Shown here: piece by piece, positions 25,809 through 35,093 of the stretch
Position numbering within the stretch: the first letter of the stretch is position 1
Layout: every line of letters begins with the position of its first letter
Assembly: GCA_040219235.1 (NCBI GenBank)
Contig: JAVJSV010000002.1
Coordinates: 62,001-126,000, forward strand
Length of the DNA stretch: 64,000 nt
Source of the DNA: Rhodospirillaceae bacterium
Lineage (GTDB): Bacteria; Pseudomonadota; Alphaproteobacteria; Rhodospirillales; Rhodospirillaceae
Direction: 5' to 3'
Made by a program: the position numbers and the translations under genes
The notes under the pieces: model-generated
The model's database searches: none
Told to the model about the DNA's origin: nothing
The model's input: the letters and a program-made list of their open reading frames with translations, nothing else

Positions 25809-26822
25809 CTATTCGCTAATGAAGCTTGAAACATCAACTTTCGAAAGCCCGCCTCTCTCGTTCTTGATGCGCACTGACGGTTTAAGACCTTCTCTAATCT
25901 TATTGCCATCAATGCCCGGAGACCAGGTCGCAGAAAAGCCGCGTGGGAAATTCTCGTCTGTATCACGGTCGCCGTTCTCTGACCAAAGCAATGGGAATAA
26001 AGGGCCTCCTGGCTTTTCACCTTTAATCATCTCATCCCAACAGATACCTGCAAGGTTGATGCAATCTGGACGAGGATTCCAGGTAATATCGTCACCGAAT
26101 ATTCGTACGGATAACGCGTGACGCCAATCATTACTCGGATTGCCTGACGAATAATGATGAGCCCAAGGATGAACGATTAGCATATCGCCCGGCTCCATAT
26201 CCCAAGACAAGAAGCGAACACGAGGGTCACTGCGGAGAGCCTCGCCATCAGGATGAGAGATCCGGTCTGGGGGCTGCACCATTTGGCGCGCATTAAACCC
26301 AAACAGCCAATAGCGTGCATCGTATTTAAACGAACCCGCAATGACTTCCAAAGAATTTGCCTTAGTTATTGGAGTGAATGGTATCCACAATGAAGGCACC
26401 ATTACTCCATCGACTGGCCAGCCCATCCGATCCGTGTGCCAAGGTGTTGTTGCATCTGATTGAGGAGGTTTCGAAAATATTTCATCAAAATAGAACCTGA
26501 CAGCTTTCGAAGCTATCGCTTTACCGCATGCTTCGGCCATTGGTGATTCAAATATGAAATTCCTAAACTCTGGTATGCACCGAGACATATATCTGTTGTG
26601 ATAAGTTGGTAGCAGACCGAAATCTTCCCGATCAATCATGATCCGTTCAGTGAGAGTCTTTAACGGCTCTAGCCATTCAGGATCAAATACTTTTCTCAGA
26701 CAAACAGCACCATCTCGTGCGTAAGTGTCGATATCTTCTTGGCTTATCGGTCTAATAGGGTGCTTATTCAACATCAACTGTGCTTTCCCATCGCATAATT
26801 CCTTATCTGTGATTGTTGTCAC
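25809..26822 (-). CDS. phytanoyl-CoA dioxygenase (PhyH) family protein
   Basis: A 337-residue Fe(II)/2-oxoglutarate dioxygenase of the PhyH family. The iron triad is visible as H129-x-D131 (PWHTDRMGW) and a distal His in LIVHPWAHHYSSG (H218 or H222), with a 2-oxoglutarate-binding Arg in HALSVR. It would hydroxylate a small organic or acyl substrate. The annotated start is a GTG with a weak ribosome site; an internal ATG at residue 17 is an equally reasonable start. It is the last of a long run of minus-strand genes from the SDRs to here. Confidence 0.87.
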   Translation of the reverse strand: MTTITDKELCDGKAQLMLNKHPIRPISQEDIDTYARDGAVCLRKVFDPEWLEPLKTLTERIMIDREDFGLLPTYHNRYMSRCIPEFRNFIFESPMAEACGKAIASKAVRFYFDEIFSKPPQSDATTPWHTDRMGWPVDGVMVPSLWIPFTPITKANSLEVIAGSFKYDARYWLFGFNARQMVQPPDRISHPDGEALRSDPRVRFLSWDMEPGDMLIVHPWAHHYSSGNPSNDWRHALSVRIFGDDITWNPRPDCINLAGICWDEMIKGEKPGGPLFPLLWSENGDRDTDENFPRGFSATWSPGIDGNKIREGLKPSVRIKNERGGLSKVDVSSFISE

Positions 26823-26930
26823 TTAGAAAGTAGAGGTGCAAATATCAATATTATATACACCAATCGCTTTTCTGAATAAGGCGAGGTTCGGTATAAGCTA
26901 TAAGCTGAGAGGAATGATTAAACGTTATAA

Positions 26931-28442
26931 CTAAGTATTCTGCGACTCTAATTTGGTGAACCAGAGGTCCTTGTAACGGTCACGCAAAAGAGCCTTTTGC
27001 ACCTTCCCCATCGCATTACGAGGCAGCGAATCAACAAACACTATTGCTTTTGGGATTTTGTAATTGGCCAGTTGATTTTTTAGGGCGCCGATTACCTTTG
27101 ACTCAGTCAAGTTGGCACTTCCATCCTTTAGCGTGACGATAGCTAATCCAGCTTCCCCAAAGTCAGGATGCGGCATTCCCACAACCGCTGACTCATCGAC
27201 CCCTAGTATTTCGTCGATACAACTTTCTACTTCCTTCGGATACACATTAAATCCGCCCGAAATTATCATGTCTTTAGCCCGACCAATAATCGAAATCATT
27301 CCATCTTTTGCAAATGACCCGATATCACCGGTTTTGAAATACTTATCAGATGTAAAATTTGCGGCGGTTTCGTTTGGCTTTCCCCAGTATCCACTGAACA
27401 CATTAGGGCCTTTGATTTCTATCTCTTGGTTCCGTGCATTTAGGCGCAACTTAACATCAGGTAGGGGCCAACCGACTTTACCAGCGCGGCGAGGTTTATC
27501 GGTATGTGCGCTGGTTATCATACCTGCTTCTGTCATCCCATATCTTTCAAGTATCAGGTGCCCCGTACGCTTCTCGAAATCGTTAAATGTCCGTTCAGGC
27601 AGTGGAGCAGAACCGGATACAAACAACCGCATACCCTTACATACTTCCCGTCCAAACTCTTTACTCGCAAGCAAACGAACATAGTATGTCGGAACCCCCA
27701 TAAACACGGTAGCTCTCCGCAAATCTTCGATTACATGTTCCGCAACAAACTTTTCATGAAACAGAATAGCTGTTCCATTGAGTAAGGTAGTGTTCAATGC
27801 CGCGAATAGACCATGAGTGTGAAAAATAGGTAAGGCATGTAGCAACACATCTTTTGGTCCGAACTGCCATAACTGATGCAGAGTCTTCGCATTTGATGAG
27901 AGGTTCCCGTGGCTTAACATCACTCCTTTTGGCCGACCTGTCGTCCCTGATGAATATAGGATCGCTGCTAGATCATCTTGTGTGTTTCGATAGATTTCCT
28001 CAAACGGCTCAATTTCAGCGGCAAGACTAACCAGCGTACCGTAGCCATCGACTTCAAGCGTCAAAAATGCTTTTACAGCATGTTTTTTTACTATCGTCGG
28101 CAAACTCTTGGAGTCCGCTTCCCCGACAACCACTGCTGGTTTCGCGTCGTCGATAAAATACTCCAACTCGTCAGAAAGGTAAGCAGTATTCAACGGCAGA
28201 TAGACCAATCCAGCACGTAAACACGCTAGGTAAAGTGCAACCGCTGTAATTGATTTTTCGACCTGGACAGCAATGCGATCTCCAGGCCTAGCCCCTTCAG
28301 CGATCAAAACGCCAGCCAATCTAGCAGACAAAGAATCTAGGTCGCCGTAAGTCAGTATTTTTCCCTGGCGTTCAATCAGCGCCGGTGAGAACGAGTCACT
28401 AGGGAAGTGGGATTTGAATAACGCATAGAGATTTGCAGTCAT
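26931..28442 (-). CDS. matB: malonyl-CoA synthetase-like AMP-dependent ligase
   Basis: A 503-residue ANL-superfamily acyl-CoA synthetase. The ATP loop is YSSGTTGRPKG (about 167-177), followed by the RYGMTEAGM motif, KTGDIG, the hinge GRAKDMIISGGFNVYPKEVE and the catalytic Lys region in PRNAMGKVQK. Overall length, the MTANLYALF start and the RYGMTE motif fit malonyl-CoA synthetase (MatB), which activates malonate or methylmalonate. A malonyl-CoA decarboxylase gene lies 19 kb away in the same island, consistent with malonate catabolism. Related acyl substrates cannot be excluded by sequence reading. Confidence 0.85.
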   Translation of the reverse strand: MTANLYALFKSHFPSDSFSPALIERQGKILTYGDLDSLSARLAGVLIAEGARPGDRIAVQVEKSITAVALYLACLRAGLVYLPLNTAYLSDELEYFIDDAKPAVVVGEADSKSLPTIVKKHAVKAFLTLEVDGYGTLVSLAAEIEPFEEIYRNTQDDLAAILYSSGTTGRPKGVMLSHGNLSSNAKTLHQLWQFGPKDVLLHALPIFHTHGLFAALNTTLLNGTAILFHEKFVAEHVIEDLRRATVFMGVPTYYVRLLASKEFGREVCKGMRLFVSGSAPLPERTFNDFEKRTGHLILERYGMTEAGMITSAHTDKPRRAGKVGWPLPDVKLRLNARNQEIEIKGPNVFSGYWGKPNETAANFTSDKYFKTGDIGSFAKDGMISIIGRAKDMIISGGFNVYPKEVESCIDEILGVDESAVVGMPHPDFGEAGLAIVTLKDGSANLTESKVIGALKNQLANYKIPKAIVFVDSLPRNAMGKVQKALLRDRYKDLWFTKLESQNT

Positions 28443-28498
28443 ACGAACTTCACATGTCTTTTAAACGAATCACTTGGCGAATGGCGCTATCTTGGTAG

Positions 28499-29245
28499 CT
28501 AAGCAGTTTCATACCACTGTGAAGGGATCGGTATTGCACGTTGGTTAGAGAGAATCTTCGCGCGCCGCTCTCGTTCCTCTTGAGAAATTTCGCCAGCCTC
28601 CTCGTTTGTACTAATACCAAGTGCCATAGCTTTTTTTACAGCTGGCCGATCAGAAATACGCTGCATCCATTCCTGAACTTTTGGGAAGTCGGTAATATCG
28701 TTTCCGCGTAATTCCCAAAGACTGGCCCATGGATAACTTGCCATGTCTGCGATGGTGTACTCATCTCCAGCGAGCCATTCCCTACCGAAAAGTCCAAGAT
28801 TAATTACACCGAACAAGCGGTGAACTTCGTTATCAAAGCGTTTGATAGCGTATGATTGGTCTCCGTTTTTCTCATTGTCAGCGGCACCATGGAAATGATT
28901 TTGCTCACCCATTTTCGGCCCTTGGTTCGCTGCTTGCCAAAGCACCCATTTCACGACCGCATATTTTTCTCTTGGCTTTTGCGGCCAAAACTTACCCACT
29001 TTTTCAGCAAGATACATCATGATCGCACCTGACTCGAATAGGGCTACTGGCTCACCTCCACCGGTAGGTTCGTGATCTACCAACGCTGGAATCCGATTAT
29101 TAGGTGAAATCTTCAAAAAATCTGGGGCAAACTGATCGCCTTTGTTAATACGAACCGGTGTAATCGTATAAGGCAACGAGCATTCTTCTAACAGAATCGT
29201 GACTTTCTTACAGTTAGGTGTAGGAAAGTAAAAAAGCTCAAACAT
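28499..29245 (-). CDS. glutathione S-transferase family protein, Ure2p/YghU-like
   Basis: A 248-residue GST. The N-terminal thioredoxin-fold domain has the NCKKVTILLEE helix, the cis-Pro loop NRIPALVD and the ESGAIMMYLAE glutathione site; the C-terminal helical domain contains YTIADMASYPW. It is closest in type to the YghU/YfcG disulfide-bond oxidoreductase group. In a catabolic cluster it may open a thioether or ether bond or detoxify an intermediate. It lies between the ligase gene and the glycosidase-like gene on the same strand. Confidence 0.88.
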   Translation of the reverse strand: MFELFYFPTPNCKKVTILLEECSLPYTITPVRINKGDQFAPDFLKISPNNRIPALVDHEPTGGGEPVALFESGAIMMYLAEKVGKFWPQKPREKYAVVKWVLWQAANQGPKMGEQNHFHGAADNEKNGDQSYAIKRFDNEVHRLFGVINLGLFGREWLAGDEYTIADMASYPWASLWELRGNDITDFPKVQEWMQRISDRPAVKKAMALGISTNEEAGEISQEERERRAKILSNQRAIPIPSQWYETA

Positions 29246-29287
29246 TTTGATTATCCAGTGCTAGGGGTGATGACTGCAAAAAACCGG

Positions 29288-30334
29288 TTACGCGCTAACC
29301 CTTTTAAACTGGCGAAGATCGCCGGTCTTACTAATGGCCAAGCCAACACCACTTGTAACGTTATTGGAATTATTTGCTGCTGTGACGCCGTAGTAATATA
29401 GGTAAACTGCAGAGCCGTTCATGACTAATTGAGGTGTTTCAACACCGCCATCGTCCCATGCGCCGCTCTCTCCAGCATGTAAGATGGGTTCCTCATACAA
29501 GTGACTCCACTCTATACCGTCGTCAGAGTGAGCGGCACAGATAGATCGATCTGAGCTCGCTGAAGTAGCTGAGTAGATCATCAGCCATTTCTTGCCTTCT
29601 GCTAATGGGTTAATTGATATGTGACGGGACATCACCCCTTTTGCATCGATCTTTGTCGGAGGCGTTGACCAGATTATAGGCCCTCTTACGTTCCATGATT
29701 TAGCATCTTTGGAAACGGCATATTCCGTGACAAATTCCAAACTGCCCCAAATTGTGGCCGTGTAGTATATACGAAACTCATCATCATCAATCACGCCGTT
29801 AGGCCATGTCTTAAATGTATAGTCTCCCAACTCTACGGCAGCGCCACTAGGCGTATTAGCCCGTATCTTTGTGAAGGAGAAACCATCATCGCTAATAGCT
29901 AAGCCGGGTCTCATGCAATACCCACGTGGAGTGGTGCCCTCATAACCGTTTGGAAACTTAATGGGTTTTATATTCAGCGTTTGATGGTCACCACCAAAAT
30001 ACCAAAGGTACCACTTGCCCTTATTATATGTGACATCCATCACACCAATGTGAGCACTATCGAAGTCTCCTTCTGCTTGGCTTATGTCTAGTATACTGCC
30101 AGCGTGTTCTGGTCCGTTATGACGAAACCACTTAATACCATCTTCAGACGTCGCAACCGCGATACGTCCTGACCCCATCGAGGGTGCGACGTCACGTGGG
30201 AACTCACTGTCACGGCAGTAGTACCACATCATCCACTTATTTATTTTTGGGTTCCACCGAACGACAGGTGCCCCGATGGCAAAGTCGTCACATCTCCCGG
30301 ACGGCCCAACATCGAAGACTTTCCCTAAATCCAC
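29288..30334 (-). CDS. five-bladed beta-propeller glycosidase-like protein
   Basis: A 348-residue protein with the repeated WMMWYYCRD, WYLWYFGGD, FRIYYTAT, WLMIYSAT and VYLYYYGVT strands typical of the GH32/43/62/68/130 five-bladed propeller superfamily. No signal peptide is visible, so it appears cytoplasmic, and I cannot assign a GH family or confirm the catalytic carboxylates. It starts GTG with an AGGAA site. It follows the TonB receptor by 208 bp and may act on a sugar-like part of the imported compound. Confidence 0.72.
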   Translation of the reverse strand: MDLGKVFDVGPSGRCDDFAIGAPVVRWNPKINKWMMWYYCRDSEFPRDVAPSMGSGRIAVATSEDGIKWFRHNGPEHAGSILDISQAEGDFDSAHIGVMDVTYNKGKWYLWYFGGDHQTLNIKPIKFPNGYEGTTPRGYCMRPGLAISDDGFSFTKIRANTPSGAAVELGDYTFKTWPNGVIDDDEFRIYYTATIWGSLEFVTEYAVSKDAKSWNVRGPIIWSTPPTKIDAKGVMSRHISINPLAEGKKWLMIYSATSASSDRSICAAHSDDGIEWSHLYEEPILHAGESGAWDDGGVETPQLVMNGSAVYLYYYGVTAANNSNNVTSGVGLAISKTGDLRQFKRVSA

Positions 30335-30542
30335 GTTATGTTCCTATTGCTTCTATCTTTGGGGCCTACGAGGCTCTCTACGAGCCATTAATATCTATAC
30401 TCGCACGACGGATTATGGTCCGAATTTTCCCTTCAGGGATGAAAGCCAATCTGAATATCAAGAACCTCTTGTCAGGGCTCACCTACAAGAAGAGGCAGCA
30501 CGACCTTGCGGAAGTGCTACCCCTAAATGTTGGTCAGAATGA

Positions 30543-32891
30543 CTAAAAGTTGACGCGCGCTTCGATACCAAAGGTCCGCTTATCGTCATACGTAACAGCG
30601 ATTGGGGACGTAAAATTCGATGGATCCAAAATAATTCCGGTATTGACCGCAGAATCATCGTTAAACACATTGTCCACGTAAGCTGTCACCGAATACCGAT
30701 CAGACTCCACCCCAGCACGTAGGTTGGCACGATGCTTAGATCCTACATACGCTACGTTCGTCGGAGGTGAAACAGTGTATTGCTTGGACTCATATCTATA
30801 GTTGCCACGCAATGTCCAATCCCAATCTTCGGTCAAGGGCTGCACGATATCAACGGTCAGAGTTCCTTGCCAATCGCTTTGACGAGGTAACGAATAACCA
30901 CTTAGATTTAGGCCTGTATTGCCATTAGAATCAACAACGATGCGGTCCGCACATGCTGGGATATTAGCGCACTTCGCCACATCCGTGCCCCCGTTAACAA
31001 AAGCACCGTCTTTGAAACTTGGATTTGAGTAGGCCAATCCAATCCCAAATGTCACCCCATCTGCAACGATCGCAGCTACACTTGATTCGAAGCCATAGGC
31101 TTTTGCGCTTCCAGCATTCCGTATTGCTGAATTAACCCCAGCAAATCCCAGGAGCTGCAAACTCGAAAGGTCAGAATAAAACACTGCTGCATCTAGCCCC
31201 AACCGACCGTCGAGAAAATTAGTTTTGATGCCAGCTTCGTATGTCCAGTTTACTTCTGGATCATATTGTAAATCTGCTGCACCGACTACGAGGGAATTAA
31301 ACCCACCTGCTTTGTTTCCCTTCGCGGCGGATGTGTAGAGCTTGGTTTGATCAGTGACGTCGTAGTCTGCTGTAAATCTGAAGCTCCAAAAATCCCAACT
31401 GCCTTCAATCCCGTCCGGGCCATCAGCATCACTTGGAAACCTAAGAAAGCTACCGATCTGATTTTGAAATTTTTTCTGATCCGTCCATCGAGCCTCAGCC
31501 GAAACGGTGAACTGCTCAGTGACATCAAAGTCAACCAAACCAAAACCCGAAAGCTCTCTATCCTTTAGACGAGCATCTTGAAAGAAGGGTGGATTTGTAG
31601 GGTCACCCTGGCCAATGGGAAAGGGCACTATCGCAATTGCTCCTGCCGGAACGTCACCGTTATCGACGACGATAGTAAAACCTCCGAGCCGATTAAAGCG
31701 TGAATAAAATCCACCGAAAGACCAACGGACGTTTTCGTCTTCGTTGCTTGAAAGACGTAACTCTTGGGAAAAGGCATCGTCGTCTGCATCAGACAAGCCA
31801 TAAGTCGACAAGTTAATAGTAGGTGTTGGACCTCCAATCAAAGGATAGGCGCGACCGACACCCGTACCATCCCGATCTATTCTCTGCCCCTCGCTTCCGT
31901 CCATATATGACGTTACGCTGGTCAACGAGACTGGCCCCATATCGATTGAGACATTTCCTGTTGCCATGAACAATTCGCGCTTGTTTCCGAACAACTCGAA
32001 ATCAGGATCGCCCGACCTCGGCGTGCCATCTGAGTCACTAAAATCAGGCACTTTTCCGCACAGCGTAGTCTGAAATGCTCCCGCTGGTGCGCCACAGTTG
32101 CCGGTTGTAAGAACTCTGAGTGGCTGGTCATAATCATCGTTACTGTAATATAAGGTAGCCAAGATGTTCACAGACTCAGTTGGGTCAATTTCGAACGCTG
32201 CTTGAATTGCCTTTTTTTCATAGCCCTCAAAATCCACGCCGCTTATCGCATCTTCCCTTGTGCCGCCAAAGCTATCGAACCGACCAGAAAGACGAACGCC
32301 AAGCTTTCCATCAACAATCGGTCCACTTACTGACCCTTGAATGCCGTACCGATCATGATTTCCTCCCTCTAATTTGAGAGTGCCTTCAAACTCATCTGAT
32401 GGGCGTTTAGTGACATAGTTTATTACGCCAGAATAGGCATTGCGCCCATACAAGGCACTTACAGGTCCTTTTACAACTTCAACACGCTCTAGGTCGAGAA
32501 ATGTTACGTCGACCATATTCGAGTTCGCGAGATAAACTCCGTTATAGAAAACTGAGACATTGTTCTCTGCAAAGGCACCGCCAGTGAGGTTCGTTAACCC
32601 ACGAATGACCGGAAAATTCAACTGCCCAGCCCCGAATTCACTGATCGACAGGCCAGGCGTAAGGTCAATTATATCCCGTAATTCACTGACGCCTCTGTTA
32701 GCAATGTCCTGTGATGTCAGAGCCGTGATTGAGAGAGGTATGTCTTTGAGACTCTCTTCTCGTTTACGTGCTGTAACCGTGATTTCTTCTAAGGCCACCT
32801 GAGCGGCCACCTCTGGCACACACAACAAGACGAGTGATAGCGCCGTTGCGCTAAACAGTGAGGCCTTACCGCTATATAGATATTGAGACAC
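30543..32891 (-). CDS. TonB-dependent outer-membrane receptor (module B)
   Basis: A 782-residue TonB-dependent transporter. A signal peptide ends near EVAAQ (about residue 31), the TonB box lies in LEEITVTARKREE, the plug contains FPVIRGLTNLTGGAF and VEVVKGPVSALYGRNAYSGVINY, and the barrel ends in FGIEARVNF. It shares architecture and plug motifs with the module A receptor (14072-16675) but differs in length and loops, suggesting a related but different ligand. The start is GTG after GGGGGAA. A hairpin lies between it and the upstream small protein gene, so it may have its own promoter. Confidence 0.92.
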   Translation of the reverse strand: MSQYLYSGKASLFSATALSLVLLCVPEVAAQVALEEITVTARKREESLKDIPLSITALTSQDIANRGVSELRDIIDLTPGLSISEFGAGQLNFPVIRGLTNLTGGAFAENNVSVFYNGVYLANSNMVDVTFLDLERVEVVKGPVSALYGRNAYSGVINYVTKRPSDEFEGTLKLEGGNHDRYGIQGSVSGPIVDGKLGVRLSGRFDSFGGTREDAISGVDFEGYEKKAIQAAFEIDPTESVNILATLYYSNDDYDQPLRVLTTGNCGAPAGAFQTTLCGKVPDFSDSDGTPRSGDPDFELFGNKRELFMATGNVSIDMGPVSLTSVTSYMDGSEGQRIDRDGTGVGRAYPLIGGPTPTINLSTYGLSDADDDAFSQELRLSSNEDENVRWSFGGFYSRFNRLGGFTIVVDNGDVPAGAIAIVPFPIGQGDPTNPPFFQDARLKDRELSGFGLVDFDVTEQFTVSAEARWTDQKKFQNQIGSFLRFPSDADGPDGIEGSWDFWSFRFTADYDVTDQTKLYTSAAKGNKAGGFNSLVVGAADLQYDPEVNWTYEAGIKTNFLDGRLGLDAAVFYSDLSSLQLLGFAGVNSAIRNAGSAKAYGFESSVAAIVADGVTFGIGLAYSNPSFKDGAFVNGGTDVAKCANIPACADRIVVDSNGNTGLNLSGYSLPRQSDWQGTLTVDIVQPLTEDWDWTLRGNYRYESKQYTVSPPTNVAYVGSKHRANLRAGVESDRYSVTAYVDNVFNDDSAVNTGIILDPSNFTSPIAVTYDDKRTFGIEARVNF

Positions 32892-33355
32892 TTAGAGCTT
32901 CCCCCATTCAAGGACTAAAAAATTAAGTCTGAAATGTGACTATATTCTCGGGAAGGGGCAAATATAGTTAAGCTATCGATCAATGCGAATTACGTATACG
33001 ACATAAAGCTATGTCTGTTCTTATTTGCGATAAGAAAGCAGGCGGTCAAATGCTTTTGGCACTAATTAAAATATGACTGAAAAGAATGGAAGCAGCCACT
33101 TTGAGGCTGCTATAGATGTGTTGCGCCTCATACGAATGCAATCATGACACTGCTCAAGATGGAAACGCTTAAGACTTTGTAAATGTTTGAGTAACGGAAC
33201 GTAGTAAGCTTGCTTTTGATTTCTATTTTTCTGACCGCCGCAACATGCGCTGGAACGCCGAGTCCTTCCGGGTGAATATGTGGCATCACATTAGAACAGC
33301 GCTGATACGCAAAACTCTTAGAGGTAAACCAAAAACGTTTGTCCTACGCTGATCT
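32892..33355. other. intergenic stretch between small protein B and receptor B
   Basis: No convincing gene. It holds the terminator-like hairpin listed below and a plus-strand open frame of about 53 codons at 33191-33352 of unknown origin, possibly a gene relic. The part next to 32891 should contain the receptor promoter. Confidence 0.4.
33091..33111 (-). terminator. hairpin after the module B small protein gene
   Basis: A perfect 7-bp stem (AGCAGCC/GGCTGCT) with a 7-nt loop, followed on the minus strand by a T-rich stretch (TCCATTCTTTTC). It lies 245 bp past the end of the small protein gene and 200 bp before the receptor start, and probably ends or attenuates the upstream transcript. Confidence 0.5.
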
Positions 33356-33697
33356 CTATTTTTCGAACTTACGGTCTGTAGCCATAGTTTTCCCACCCGT
33401 ATTATTCAAATCTTGGAAAACACGGTTGATAAAGGCATCGCGCTGCTTCTGCCATTTCTCATTCTTTTCTTCAGAGGGCATGTAGGTCTCAATCATATCT
33501 TCTGTTACCCCCTTGTCCTCTAGAACGGCCTCCAGGACATTGATACGGCGCTTATTGCTCCACACCTCTGTAGCCAAAGCAATCAAAGTAGTAACGACAT
33601 TATCGAGTACCACATTCCCAAGAAAAACGGCCTCGTTGACGTCAGCTGGGAAATAATCCGACGTATACGTCGGGCGGTCATATTTTTTCTTGCTCAT
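33356..33697 (-). CDS. small helical protein of methyltransferase module B
   Basis: A 113-residue homologue of 16709-17059, with the same blocks: DRPTYTSDYFPADV, AVFLGNVVLDN, EVWSNKRRINVLEAVLEDKG and YMPSEEK. Mostly helical and soluble; no known family recognised. It starts ATG with an AAAGGTG site, 54 bp after the module B methyltransferase. The recurrent pairing suggests an obligate partner of the methyltransferase. Confidence 0.82.
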   Translation of the reverse strand: MSKKKYDRPTYTSDYFPADVNEAVFLGNVVLDNVVTTLIALATEVWSNKRRINVLEAVLEDKGVTEDMIETYMPSEEKNEKWQKQRDAFINRVFQDLNNTGGKTMATDRKFEK

Positions 33698-33751
33698 TGC
33701 ACACCTTTATTGAGTTATATCTTGTTGCTAGGTTATTCAGGCGAACTGGCT

Positions 33752-34888
33752 TTATGCCGCTTTCACACCTAGTAAATTACCACCTGGCATACCGGCAATG
33801 CGTGCGGGGCCATCTTGAATTTCAAAGCCTGCATCTCGCATTGCGCCAGTGTAGTCCATATCAATATAGTCAAGTGCCCACGCTTCATGGTTCCAGCGCG
33901 TGTGCCACCACAGCTGGACTTTCATTCCAGCTGATAATTTAGGAGCTGGTGTACTCGTATTGATGTCGTTGGGGTAATAGATACCGCCCGGTCGCAATAC
34001 TCTGTAGGCTTCCTTAAGGATCGCGCGCGTGCCTTCTTCAGCTGCTTCATGATGCAAAATATATGATGTAACGATGTCGAAGTAACCGTCCGGAAATTTA
34101 GTGTCTTCTGCGGGCCTCTGCCTGAAATTCACTTCAATGCCAAGGTCCACGGCACGTTTGTGAGCGTAGCGCACCATTGGTCCACCGACATCGACGCCCC
34201 AAACCTCGGCGTCAGGAAAACGTTCTTTCAAAGCGACCGCATGCTGACCAATCGTGCAGCCGAGATCAAGAATTCGCCGCACTTTACCATCTTCAGGCAC
34301 AGGCACCTGCTTAGCGTATTTCTCATGAACCGCATCTTGATAGTTAGTGCCTCGATAAAAATTATTTGATCCATAGTGGAAAATATAGCCGCCAAATGGA
34401 TCGCCCACGTAGCCACCAGGCATTATATGGACTTCATGCTTACAATAGTCGGGGATATCCAAGTCTGGGTTGAGTTCTAATTTGCCAGGACCGATATTGT
34501 CAGCCGCCTCCAACTCGTCAAAATACGTGTCTGCATTATTGTGGCACTCATCGTAAAAGTTCTGCCATGTCATTTTATGGCAACTTAACCATGTGCGTGC
34601 ACTCATGCCCACTATCGGATCACCGTCCACCAATTCAGCGACTTCCTTAAATGACAGATCTTCTTCTGAATCTATACCTTTCTCCTTCAGAATTTCATCA
34701 ACGCGGACATTCGCAACAGGAAAAGTTTCCCGTGCTGTCCACGTGCGGAAGCCAGTCAAGAAGTCGTCACGGCTTTCCAAATCAAGTTCGGGCAATCGTC
34801 TATGACGGCCAATGGCACCTCTGGACTGAAAGTAGTTACCGCGTGATTTTTTAGGTGCAACGCCATCGTTTTTGACTGATGATTCCAT
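33752..34888 (-). CDS. SAM-dependent methyltransferase (module B)
   Basis: A 378-residue close homologue of the module A enzyme, sharing LDLESRDDFLTGFRTWT, ELEAADNIGPG, HEVHIMPGGYVGDP, motif I ILDLGCTIGQ and FDIVTSYILHHE, but with no signal peptide at its N-terminus. The first glycine-rich motif has Thr where most class I enzymes have the middle Gly. The N-terminal domain of about 190 residues is characteristic of this family and may bind the substrate. A clear AGGAGAG site precedes the ATG. It lies between an orphan binding-protein gene and the small protein gene. Methyl acceptor unknown. Confidence 0.85.
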   Translation of the reverse strand: MESSVKNDGVAPKKSRGNYFQSRGAIGRHRRLPELDLESRDDFLTGFRTWTARETFPVANVRVDEILKEKGIDSEEDLSFKEVAELVDGDPIVGMSARTWLSCHKMTWQNFYDECHNNADTYFDELEAADNIGPGKLELNPDLDIPDYCKHEVHIMPGGYVGDPFGGYIFHYGSNNFYRGTNYQDAVHEKYAKQVPVPEDGKVRRILDLGCTIGQHAVALKERFPDAEVWGVDVGGPMVRYAHKRAVDLGIEVNFRQRPAEDTKFPDGYFDIVTSYILHHEAAEEGTRAILKEAYRVLRPGGIYYPNDINTSTPAPKLSAGMKVQLWWHTRWNHEAWALDYIDMDYTGAMRDAGFEIQDGPARIAGMPGGNLLGVKAA

Positions 34889-35093
34889 TTCTACATTCTC
34901 TCCTATAAACTTTTAACGCTAGCCCCAATTGGCGACGAAAATTCCGTCTTTTAGCAAACTTACTTCGCTAATTATTTCCGACACCGTGAGGTTTAAACTC
35001 GCCGAAACTTGCCTGTATCTTTTTGCCCGCACTACACTAGCCAAAGCCTCTTGAGCAGCGCTCCCCAAAGCGATGGCACTACCTGCAACCCCA

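Noticed and set aside
33191-33352. Plus-strand open frame of 53 codons with some coding character (contains NMRWNAESFRVNMWHHIRTA)
   Set aside because: It might be a relic of an unknown gene, but I cannot match it to a family; it lies in the receptor promoter region and overlaps nothing identifiable.
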